From: Larus michahellis
Taxonomy: Eukaryota; Chordata; Aves; Charadriiformes; Laridae
Assembly: GCF_964199755.1 (NCBI RefSeq)
Contig: NC_133904.1
Coordinates: forward strand, 930,001 to 994,000
Length of the DNA: 64,000 nucleotides
Direction of reading: 5' to 3'
This document shows positions 11,601-21,600 of the stretch, one piece after another (the stretch's first letter is position 1; the number at the start of each line of letters is the position of its first letter). A program made the position numbers and the translations under genes. Under the pieces are notes generated by a model. That model was not told where the DNA came from. It searched no databases and saw only the letters and a list, made by a program, of their open reading frames with translations.

Positions 11601-14600
11601 CAAGGTGGCGTTGTTACGTGGTATTGGGGTGGTTTTCAGGTTTGTACATGCTTGAGGTGTATTGACTTTGGGCAGAAGTAAGTTATTCAAGTGGCACTGG
11701 AAAAACCATGATTTCTTGAACTACCTCTGCTGGAGGGTAAGAAATGTAACGTTCTCCCTATATACGTTTTTCAATGCAGTTAGAGGCACCAGAGGAACAT
11801 AGAGAACTTACACCAGAAGAACAGTTAGCAGACAAACTACGACTAAAGAAGTTACAAGAGGAGTCAGATCTTGAGTTAGCAAAAGAAACATTTGGTAAGT
11901 GTGCCGTGCCTGAGCCACGCCAGTCGCCGCAGCTGTAGCATCGCAGAAGCGCTGCATCCTCTGAATGCAACGGTGGCGGGTGGGGATACCCTGCGGGAAG
12001 AGGCCAGCGGGATTTGACTGTCGGAGCACACGCAGGTTGTGTTCCTGAGAATAAAGAGGGGTTTAAATTCAAACCACTGGAGGCGTGTCCTGGTACTAAG
12101 GACTAATTGCAAGAACCACAAAAACATCTTTAGAATAGAAGGTGTTTTTTCTTAATGTGTCTTGGTAGGATTTGTACAGAAAAGATGGATGACTAAATTT
12201 TCCAACATATTGGTACTTCTGGTGAAAAGATGACTGTGTGTAAGAAGAAAAAAAAAAAGTGCTGTCTCGGTGTTCTGAGGTGCTTTACAACCTGGGTTTA
12301 ATGAGGCTTTGGACAAGTGTGGCAGAGCATAACTCGTGCCTGCTTTACTTCGGGCAGTCTAGTAATAAGCTGGATGTTGAGAAATCCAGTTTAGTGGCAT
12401 GAGCCTGTTTCCTGGTGCAGACGAAGCAGACTTAAAGCACATCATTCTGGTTTTGTGCTTTGACAGAACTAGTGATGAAGATACTGATTCATAGCAGCAT
12501 TCTTCAAACATGAAAGCCTGTTTCCATGATTATAGTGAATTATACAGCTTATTACGCTGTGAAAATTCTGCTCTGTGAGTCTTCCGAAAGAGTCCAGTGC
12601 CTTGGGGGTGCAGGGAATACAGTCGCACAGAACCAGCTACATTTTGCACTTAGGAGTTCAAGACAGGAATTCCCCGTTGAAGGGGAAAGGGGCTTCATGT
12701 AGCACACATTGCTCCAGAGAATAGGAAAAGCTGGTTCAAATGACTAAGCTCCGCACAGGTCAGTAACTCAGGCTGTGGCTTTTGTGTGGCAGAAGCCAGC
12801 GGGGAGCGTGAATCTTGGCGTCGGTGGAGGTGAAGGACTGGACTTGTTTCTCTGGGGACATCTCTTCTGGATCACAGATGATTTTTTCTATAATACCTCT
12901 GTCTTCCCGTGCAGGTGTAAATAACACTTATGGAATAGATGCCATGAATCCCTCTTCAAAAGATGACTTTACGGAATTTGGCAAACTACTAAAAGAGAAA
13001 ATTACACAGTATGAAAAATCATTACATTATGCCAGTTTTTTGGAAGCACTAGTTCGAGACGTATGTATTTCATGTAAGTGAAGTGAAAGACATCCTAAAA
13101 TACGCTGCTACCGCAATTGCAATGGAGTTGAAGTTGAAAACACGCTGTTACAGTAAATGTTACATCAGGATTGATCTATGTAGCTTCTATTCAGTGAAGT
13201 ACTAATCTGTTTTACTGACTAGCGTCCGATTCCATTTCCACAAGCTTTATTACACCTTGTGTGCTTGTACAAGAGTTACTCTTTCTGCATGTCAAAGCAG
13301 TCATTTTTAAAAGTATGAATTTTTATGCCGATCTAAATCTTGCTTGTTTTTCTTGAAGCTGTTTCCAAAATAATAGGAATCTCTGAGCCAGGTAACTTGT
13401 AGCTCATTTGGAAAGATACTGTTATAAAATTGAGTTCATGTAATTTGGGGACTGCAAAAGAAATTGTTCTGGAATTCAACGTGTAACTATACAGAGAGAA
13501 AACTATCTTGAACTCCTTTTTTCCACTGCCCTGGTTGGCTGAAGTACTTGGTGAATTCGTTGCTCGGGATCTTTTCCTGTACCGTACACCTTGTCCCACA
13601 GTGAAGGGGTAACTTGACACTAGTGCTGTATAAATACAGCCTTCACTGGCGGAGCGGAGCTGGGAACTTCCATTCCAAAAGGATTCCAGATCTTCTGAAG
13701 CGAAGGACTCGCAACTTCTTGCACCATTTAATGTTAACAATTTCTTGTTAATCCACTGCTCCTTTTGATATGTTTTACTGTATCCGTGTTTTACTGTTCA
13801 AATGCCTCCTTGTTAAGACTTTGTGTTCACTAACTCTTAATTTACAAGTTTTACCTTCTATGCCATCCAAGCTGCTTACTAGAGACCATCGGAAATTGTA
13901 ATTGTGATTATAAGGACCAGAATTACCCACTCTGTATTTTGCCCGTACTTATTACTAATGCTTATTTCTAGTTTTTAGGGAATTTGATGTTAGATTATTT
14001 AACTGCCTTCTAAGAACAATATTGCTGAGGAATCTTTTTTTTTTTTTTTCTTCCCCTGATGCAGTGGAAATTGACGATTTGAAAAAGATCACAAATACTT
14101 TGACAGTACTATGCAGTGAAAAACAAAAACAAGAAAAGGTAAGATTTCTGCGTGTTTCTGTGGCTAAAGGTGCTCATCTGGAAAACGGGGACAGGCCTGG
14201 CACGGAGGTAGCAGCAGGAGATGAAGCGGTAACCTTGGGTGCTGGTTTAGAGTTCACTCCTCGCTGCGGGAGGTAATGGGGAGCTGATCGACTAGAGATC
14301 CCAGGGAGACCCTGTTCCCTGCGCGCTCGCCGTGCTCGCCTTCCCCTGGATGCTGTCCTGGAGGCAAAACGGCTTTCGCCGCTATCCCGAAGGCAGAAGC
14401 AGCCTCCTGTAGAGCTAAATGTCACTGAAACCCATCTGTGGAGTAACTCAGATCCGTGCCAAAGTTTGGGCTTTTGAATAGCAGATAACTAGGATTTTTA
14501 TGCTTTGTGCAAATTCAAGGAGAAATAACTGCATAGACAAGGAAAAGTTAAGTTTTAAAAAGCGATGTAATAGCTTAACTGATGCTTATGTGATGCAAAA

Positions 14601-15656
14601 CATTACATTTTATAGCATACAGCTGTGCTGAAACTCGGGGGGGTGGAGTTCAGTGATTCACTGAATTCTTAGATCAAAATTAAGCAGAAAATATGACTAG
14701 CAGTGCAACTTTTGCTATGTTTTAAATCAAATTGGAGGCTTGGTAGGAAACAAACAGCCGAGCATCGTCCGTGTGGGATGGGAAACCCCTGGGACACAGA
14801 CGGTTCCCGTGGCAGGGGTGGCTCTGTGATGCCAGCCCCGACTCGCCAGCGTGGGGGACGCACTCGATTGCAACCCAAAGTTTATGTCCAGCCTTAGCGC
14901 GTTAAGTCTGGAGCTGGCAAACGTGCTAAACTTTAATATGAACTGCACTTCGGAGAGAAGCCGGTGACTTACTGAACCAAACAAGTTTGAAAAGAAAAAA
15001 ATACGTATACTTCCTATTTTTATACTCTTCCCTCCCGGCTTTTCATGTACATTAGTTTGGTCAGCCCCAGGAAGCTGCAGCAACACCAGTCCAGTAAGGA
15101 AGAGCTTTACCGTGAAATGGTCTGTAACGTTTGTTTAGGACGGCCATTTTTTTGCAAGGAAGATATTCAGCTTCTGTGGTGCTAAAAGCCACATTGAATT
15201 CCTCAATTAAATTGGGAATTCCACAAACTAAACACCAGACTCTGCGTTTACTTAGTTCTACTTGTTTGGAGTCAAGGTAGAACAGGATGACGGACAAACC
15301 CGGGTGTACGTGATGCAGGGAGCTGTGGGACACCTGGGACCGTCCCGGCTCCCCCCGCAGGAGATGGTGTGGGATGAAACGCAGGGAGAAATGTCGGGCG
15401 ACTTAGCACTCGCCGCACGGGCACGCGAATGCTCACACCTCAGGACTTGTGGCATTACTCTAATTACAGTAATGACAAATTACTGTGGATTTTAAAGTAA
15501 ACAAACATGCTCTTCCTATTTAAGCAGAATAAAGCCAAAAAGAAGAAAAAAGGTGTTGTGCCTGGAGGTGGTTTAAAGGCTACTATGAAAGATGACCTGG
15601 CTGATTACGGAGGATATGACGGCGAATACGTACAAGACTTTGAAGACTTCATGTGA
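5606..15656 (+). CDS. EIF3J: EIF3J: eukaryotic translation initiation factor 3 subunit J (8 coding exons)
   Basis: Joined exons 5606-5633, 5706-5806, 10917-10974, 11226-11317, 11780-11894, 12915-13073, 14065-14138 and 15525-15656 give about 252 residues, against 258 in human as I recall it. All junctions are GT-AG and in phase. The order is: acidic N-terminus with a D/E run (about 35-60), a Lys/Glu-rich probable coiled coil (about 65-120), the conserved stretch GIDAMNPSS, the helical core ending LTVLCSEKQKQEK, a basic KKKK patch, and the acidic C-terminus DGEYVQDFEDFM. The family is a loosely bound eIF3 subunit that helps eIF3 join the 40S ribosome, sits near the mRNA entry channel and acts in recycling. 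The start is chosen because it reads MAAEAADSWDADSF like other vertebrate copies and has a good context (A at -3, G at +4). Transcription converges on SPG11. Identity is certain from sequence; the role is family knowledge. Confidence 0.97.
5706..5806 (+). CDS. EIF3J: EIF3J coding exon 2
   Basis: Residues 10-43, acidic (DADSFEVVEP to GEDEEDDVK). Acceptor CACAG, donor AAG|GTGCGG. The intron before it is only 72 bp. Confidence 0.93.
7436..7480. repeat. Alternating TA-rich tract
   Basis: Purine-pyrimidine alternation (TATATA, TATACGTATATGCGTATATA) over about 45 bp inside EIF3J intron 2. Simple sequence. Confidence 0.6.
8668..8722. repeat. C/A-rich simple sequence
   Basis: Runs of AAAC, AAAACC and AAACAAAC from about 8668 to 8722, low complexity. 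A similar, shorter tract lies at 16250-16285. It could be an old retroposed tail, but no body is visible. Confidence 0.6.
10917..10974 (+). CDS. EIF3J: EIF3J coding exon 3
   Basis: Residues 44-63, DNWDDEEEEEEVKETEVKQ, a very acidic run. Acceptor TTTGTAG, donor AAG|GTAAGT. Confidence 0.93.
11226..11317 (+). CDS. EIF3J: EIF3J coding exon 4
   Basis: Residues 63-93, Lys/Glu-rich (EPKVSEKKKIAEKIKEKEK and on), probably a long charged helix. Acceptor TTTTACAG, donor AGG|GTAATT. Confidence 0.93.
11780..11894 (+). CDS. EIF3J: EIF3J coding exon 5
   Basis: Residues 94-132, including LTPEEQLADKLRLKKLQEES, a conserved helical segment. Acceptor AATGCAG, donor TTTG|GTAAGT. Confidence 0.95.
12915..13073 (+). 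CDS. EIF3J: EIF3J coding exon 6
   Basis: Residues 132-185, with GIDAMNPSSKDDFTEFGKLL and YASFLEALVRDVCIS, the best conserved core of the protein. Acceptor CCGTGCAG, donor CAT|GTAAGT. Confidence 0.95.
14065..14138 (+). CDS. EIF3J: EIF3J coding exon 7
   Basis: Residues 185-209, LEIDDLKKITNTLTVL then CSEKQKQEK. Acceptor CTGATGCAG after a long T run, donor AAG|GTAAGA. Confidence 0.95.
15525..15656 (+). CDS. EIF3J: EIF3J coding exon 8 and stop
   Basis: Residues 210-252: QNKAKKKKKGVVPGGG to GEYVQDFEDFM, stop TGA at 15654. The acceptor is a NAGNAG (AAGCAG). Using the first AG keeps a Gln as in human, while using the second starts the exon at 15528 and drops it. I chose the first by homology; the second is equally in frame. 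Confidence 0.88.
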   Translation, partial: QNKAKKKKKGVVPGGGLKATMKDDLADYGGYDGEYVQDFEDFM

Positions 15657-16600
15657 CATTTATCTCCCCTTCTCTTGTCTTTCTGTTGCCCATAATCCCT
15701 TAAACATGTAGCACAACTTTTCTTCCTTTAAATTCTGCCAAATGCTACAATCAAAATTGCAGTATCTCTGTGCTGGTGGTTTAGCTCTTGACGGGTCCGT
15801 GCCGAAGCTCTGGGCTTCCCGTTCCGTGGTCAGGGGTTAGAGTGAAGACATTTAAAAGCTATGTAAATTGCAGTTAAAAACCCCCAAATTCTGATAATGG
15901 TAACTGTTGCTATTTAATTTTACAGTAACAGCCACTAAATTGGAGATGAATTCCAACAAGGCAAAGTATTATTACCAGCACAGTCGGGTGACATGGCCTT
16001 AACTGTACCCCCGGGAGTGACTCGTTTGAACAAAAGCAGTTTGCAGCAAGGGCATGGTGTGCACTTAGTATTACAATTGCTTTGTCTTAAGTTAGAGCTT
16101 GAGGTTTTCAGCATATTGTGAAGGGGAACTGCGGACTTCAGAGGGAGGGTCCTGCGCCTGGGAACGCAGCGCTTCAGGGACCCCCGGCTTCAGGGCTTGA
16201 CATGGAGCAGAACAAGCGTGGGTCAGAACAAGCAGAGTTGCTTATTTGAAAAAAAAACAAACCGACCAACACCAACAAACGAACGACTTGTTCTTGAGTA
16301 TGAAGTTTAGTTTCCGTTCATCTAAATTTCTACTAATGCAGCTGTATGGGTTGGGTATTCTTTAACAGTTAATTGCCTGGTTTAAGTGTAAAAAAACAAG
16401 CCTTCCTTTTGGTCTCTCCTGGGTTGTGGTACATCTTTCACAACTCAGCCATTTTCTTTCATTTAAAAAAAAAAAAAACAACTTGCTTAGCAAACTGCAA
16501 CAGTTACTACAGTTGGGCAAATTGTTATGTTAACAATTATGACATCTGCAATGTTTTATAAAGCAACTAATTTAATAAAAATCACTATTGAGGACTTCAG
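15657..16600 (+). other. EIF3J: EIF3J 3' UTR
   Basis: AT-rich non-coding tract after the stop, with no further coding exon in frame. It contains an A-rich C/A stretch at 16250-16285 and ends shortly after the AATAAA at 16574. The end is inferred from that signal. Confidence 0.7.
16574..16579 (+). terminator. EIF3J: EIF3J polyadenylation signal AATAAA
   Basis: Canonical AATAAA about 920 nt after the stop, followed within 60 nt by T/G-containing sequence. It is the first clear hexamer in the presumed UTR. Confidence 0.65.
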
Positions 16601-18205
16601 GACAGCTGTCTTTGGACCGGTTCTTTCAGCCTCTTAGAACAGTGGTACGCGAGCGGTAGAGCTGCACAGCAGGCGTGTGCCGGGCGCGTGGCGCTGCGGC
16701 CAGTCTTCGCTGCGGCTTCCAGTTTAACCGGTGTTAGAGGGACAAGTTTTCACTCTTGTAAAATGGCTGTTTCTTATGGTAACACTCTTAGAGATGCTGA
16801 CGGTGAACAAAGTACTTCCAGGACTGCCATAATCCAAGCATTTCCGTGATGAACTTAAATCTCTTCTGCTGCTGGAGCTGCGGAGCTCAGGGGCTCGTCC
16901 TCCCCTCGGGACTGTTTTAGGGTGGGCTGTACCGGGGCAGCTCTTTCATTCCACGGGGCAGCTGCACTTACCACTTCTGCTTTAGTCAGGTGTTTGTTCC
17001 CAAAAGGCATGGAATAAGTGTGTGCTTCCACAAGGCAGGATCTTCCACACGTGGTCCCAAATTTTTGAAGGAGGAGGGCCGGTAATTCTCAGGAGGACAG
17101 CGCGAGGGGCTCCTTTCATGCTAGGAATGGTAAAGTTCAAGCTAAAAGCTCGCTAGCCGTTATCAAACTTAAGGCCAGCTCAGCCTAATTTGGTCTTCTG
17201 GGACTCATTAGAACTGGAATATTAAATTGGGTTCTGCTCAGGCGTAATCCTCCCTCCATAAAATGTTTTATTTAGCAAAGGAGCTGCTGTGTGTGGTGTG
17301 TATACCTGTGTACGCCTGTTAGCGCTGCCCGTGCGGACTGGAGCTAAAGCCTGTGCAAGTAAATGTTTGTTACGCGCAGCAGTTGTTAGCGTGAGAAACG
17401 GTCAGCAACCAGATAGCGACAAATCCAAGTCAGCATCTCCTTGCTAATTAACTGGGTTGCTATGGCAATTGTATTTTTGCTAGGATAACGTCTAGCGATA
17501 GTACGATATCATTGCTTAATTTTACTTCAACGCTGTCTCTATGCTGCTGTCAGCCCGCCCCGCCCATCCCCCCGCCCCTTGGGTAATGTCTCTGGATTAG
17601 CTGGGAGCTCCCCCGGCTGCATTTCTTTTGGGGAGCGAACAGAGTCCAAGCTGAACCGGGGTTTCTGCCTGAAGCAGTGTCCAAGTCTCCTCCCCCTCCC
17701 CGGTTAAGTCACACCTGATCCCGTGAGCGTGCCAAACCAGCCAAGCAGCAGAACACCTTGCTCGCTCGCTCCTGACAGGGTGTCGATACCGACTGTCTGC
17801 CCTGTAAGCCTGTCCAAGCGTGGAAAGGAGTTAAAATTTAATAACTGTTAAGAATATATTTGTGCTTGATTACTCCTTTTACTCCACGACAGTCGCAAAT
17901 TAAAGATCGGCTGTTTAGAGTTGCACGAGACTAGTTCACTTTATCCGCAAGCTAGAAAACCCAACCAGGCTGCTCAGGCTGGAGTCAAACGCTGCGTTAT
18001 CCTCGTGTGCATCTAAAACGTTCAAAGGCGCTCCCTAGTTCTGCTGATTTCGTTGGCAACGTACTGGATATTCTCCACCTTCTGTTTCAGCCTTTTGTGG
18101 GTTTAGACACAATTCCTGTGGCGATCCATCATCCACCCCCTCCTTTAAAGGACAGCCGGGTCCCCGTGGTTCATCATCAGCCGTGCCGGTCTATTTCTGC
18201 TTAGT
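16601..18205. other. Convergent intergenic region EIF3J / SPG11
   Basis: No coding exon. 16660-17060 is mixed. 17380-17470 has paired RFX-like half sites. 17540-17780 is GC-rich with CCGCCC boxes but no linked gene. It may be an enhancer or the promoter of a non-coding transcript, with nothing further to support either. Confidence 0.5.
17456..17469. promoter_or_regulatory. RFX X-box-like site
   Basis: GTTGCTATGGCAAT differs by one base from the palindromic X-box GTTGCTATGGCAAC bound by RFX factors. A weaker half-site-like AGCAACC lies about 50 bp upstream. It is not next to either promoter. Confidence 0.45.
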
Positions 18206-18209
18206 CACG

Positions 18210-18442
18210 TATTTTGTAAACAGTAAGATTTATTATACAAAACACAATTTTAGGTTAACACAATGGCAGCATTTTAAATATTTACAACCACCACCAGTTT
18301 TCTGGAGTAACTTTCACATAGCAGCGTATCATCGTAAGCAGGTAATTGATAAAAGCTCTGTTAACGAATGAGTACGAACCATGCAGGGGGCTGCGGCACT
18401 GGTACTCGTCAGAGCCAGTTTCTGCTTCGCGGAGGCTGGAGT
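18210..18442 (-). other. SPG11: SPG11 3' UTR
   Basis: Short non-coding tract of about 230 nt after the stop, ending just past the minus-strand AATAAA. The cleavage point is inferred. Confidence 0.65.
18229..18234 (-). terminator. SPG11: SPG11 polyadenylation signal AATAAA
   Basis: Plus-strand TTTATT, that is AATAAA on the minus strand, about 210 nt after the stop. First such hexamer downstream of the SPG11 stop. Confidence 0.7.
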
Positions 18443-18623
18443 CTAGCTTGATAACATATCATTAAGGCAACAGCCAGTCTGTGCATCCTTCAGAAGCGTG
18501 TTTACCACGTCGTAGAACTTGTTGTCGTAAGCCAGCCTGTAGTACGTGTAGATATCTTCACAGTAAGCGAGCAATTTCTTCAGATTTTTCAGCGCGGCAT
18601 CAGTGGGTGGGTGTTGTTTGACT
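18443..18623 (-). CDS. SPG11: SPG11 coding exon 40 and stop
   Basis: Residues 2373-2432, NLKKLLAYCEDIYTYYRLAY and LLKDAQTGCCLNDMLSS, stop TAG. Acceptor TTTTCAG. Confidence 0.95.
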
Positions 18624-21600
18624 CTGAAAAGAATTGTACGTACAATTGGAACAGAAAGGTTCACAGACAACAACTACAAGACTGTCTTGCTGTACAACTG
18701 CATTTCTTAAAAAGGTTGTGCTCAAAATGTACATTTGATTCTCCCGGTTGTATATTTTGCCCTGATTCTTTTTAAAAAAGATTTGATCTGAGCAGTCCCT
18801 GATACACTTTATCACATAAAAGGTTTTAACAGTACTAAGACTCGCATGCCATTAAACACGCAGCTGCTCCTCTAAGTAGTCCGTGGAAAAGAAAGTTCCG
18901 GTTTGACCACAGAACTACTTACTTCTTGGCAATCTCCTCAAATATGCTGGGCTTCAGTGGCCTTTGTTGTTTAAATTCTTCTAAGTAAGTGAAGTCTCCC
19001 TTAGTGATCACTTGTTGGTACAGAACTTCAGCCCAGTCTGGAACAAACTCGTACGCCTCGGCCACGATGGCCGCCTGCAGGGGAAGAGATGCTGGAATTA
19101 CGGAGCAGGAAGAGCTTATTCTTGCACAGAAACATCCCTGTACTTAGAATACTTAAAGCATCGTAGGTCTTCCGTTTGGCCCATCTCTTGATGCTGCTCT
19201 TGAGAGCAGCTGTACTACAGAGAAATACGAGGGTGACAAACCAGTTCTCCTCAGCCCCTAAACAAGATGTCAGAGAGGGGTTGGATGGTTCTCGTTAAAA
19301 AAGCCCTTTTCTGTCTCATTTCCGAATGTATAAAATGACGGATGCCAACGTAGATTAGATTTCAGGGCTCTCACGAATAGTCACAGCAGCACGGGAGGCG
19401 CTGGACAGCCAAGGTCCGGGCTGCGGGATGGAAGCAAGGGCCGCTGACAGCGCCCACCCACAGCAGGAGCTGCGGCAGTATGATGGGCTAATGGTCACGG
19501 GACTCGGCGGCCACCTTGAAGAGCTGAGCATTATGCTCCCAGGAGCAGAGGGCTTCCGAACCTGCTGATTCAAACAATAATTTTCAGAAAACGGAGCGGC
19601 TGAGGAAGCCAAGCTCACCTGATAGAATCGAGGCAAGGACAGGACGGAGTCCATGAGGTTCTGTCTGCTCAGGTTGATCAGCCTCGTGCTCTGCCCAGTG
19701 TTGAGAAAATGCAGCTGGAGGGTTATCAGCTTCGTTAGCCGGCTGCAGCGCAAGGACTGCCGGACACAGGCGTCCTGTTTGATAAATCAGAGACAAATGC
19801 AAACCTCTGAAGCGTGTTTCTAGAGGAAAGCGAGAAACATTCCTGAGAGCAACAACGAGTTCAGAGCTGTCTAGCACTTCATCTCTCAGGTCCCTGCAGT
19901 TTTATCACTGATCGCATTCCATTAGTTTTAACTGAAGCTTCACTCACCACAAACACTTTCACCATAATCACACCAGTTTCAAGACACTTTATATCGTTCT
20001 GTTCTTGCTAGTTAAGCCCATGGGCTCTCCTCTACAACTGGGGAACCTAATTGTGACCCTCGGTGTTAAAGCCTGAGCAGGGAACCGTGTGTGGCTCCTG
20101 GCACAGCCGCGTTACTGGGACTGCTGGGATGCTGCTGAGCTGACGGAGCAAGAGATTCCTTTGCTCCTGGGACGGGATTCTGCGCGTCCTCCCTAGAGCA
20201 GCCTGTTCGTCCTCAGCGCTCCCAGTGCTGTACACAACTCAGACGATTCCCTCTCATTTTACCTTAGAATAGCTTTCTGCTGCATCAATGAAGAGAGTCA
20301 GAGCTTTCATCAGCAGTTTCTTTAAATTTGCAACATCCTGAAGAGACTCCTCTGAAATGGGGAAAAAAATGAATAACCAATTATTCTAAAGGTGACAAAG
20401 TAAGTTACAAAAACTCCTCCTGGTACCAAGTCTGTCCCTAGTGTTGTTTCAGAAAGCAACAAACGCCTAAAAAAATATTTCATATTAAGAAAGCAGGAGG
20501 GAATGGCAACATCTGTTCAGTGAAGGGACCAAAGCGATTGCTGAACCTAGTCAAGTGGCTGAAGAACCGAAAAGAGCTCCAAACCCTACATTTGGGGTAG
20601 ACAGAAGCACTGACTGTTACCAGACAAATTCAGAAACCCCCTTGGCATCGCTTCCGCTGTAGCTGTCGTTACGGCGCTGGCTGACTGCTCTGCAGTGAGG
20701 TCTCTGCTCCACAGCGTTCCCCCAGCGCTACAGACCTCGCGAAGCTGAGGTGGTAACAACTTACCTCGCACAAAGATAAAAACCCCAACGCTTTATAGAT
20801 ACACTTTATACAAAAAAACAGTGTCACATCCTATAAAATGAGGAAAACGTGCAAGTGTCCTTTCCTCCTCCCAGGCGTGGTACCGCAGGAGCATTACGTT
20901 ACGGTAAGAGCCAAAAATCCCAACCCTTGAGAAGGCCAGAGCAGCCAGATGAACTGCGAAGGACGAGACTCCCCCAGGCTGGCAAACGGGCCCCTCCCTC
21001 CAGACAGCGAAGTCTGATGGACGTCACCAGCACAGGCAACCAGAGCCCCAGTTCCCATCACGCCTCCCTTCTCAAACAACCCTGGTTTTGCCGTTTCCAC
21101 TCACCCCAGGGCCGAGATTCGATGAGTTTAAGCTGTATGCAAGCAGCAGCCTCGTGATTCTCTCCGATCTCCCGGCACATGCTGAAGCACAGGGCTATCA
21201 TGTTGTGCTTTTCGCTGTCCCCGGGGCGACAGCGCTTGATGTAATCCAGCAGAGCTGTCTTCAGTGTCCCGCTCTGGCCAGGTGAAGCAATATCACATTA
21301 ACATTTGAAGACCTTTCGTTTTTATTCACGTTTTAGTACCCACAAGCAAATCTGTTCTGGTACAATTTTCCAAAAAGTGATCGTTACGCTCCCTGAGGTT
21401 CCTCCATAGTGTTTTAAAACATAATGGCAACGGCTTAACTACGTTATGTCAGGTAAGAAAATCCAGCACCTATGCATTCATTTCTTTACAGGCAAATGGC
21501 AAAACTGACACTTGTTTATGACTTTATTTATGTTCCAAGAAAGCTATAAAGATTGATGATTTTTAAAAACCCATGAAACCTTAACTGGAAGTAAAACCAA

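Larger units (their letters stand above)
11318..15524 (+). other. EIF3J introns 4-7
   Basis: Intron 4 has a T run at 11378-11396. Intron 5 (11895-12914), intron 6 (13074-14064) and intron 7 (14139-15524, or to 15527 with the second AG of the NAGNAG acceptor) hold no recognisable gene or repeat. A T run at 14036-14050 forms the tract before exon 7. Confidence 0.65.
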
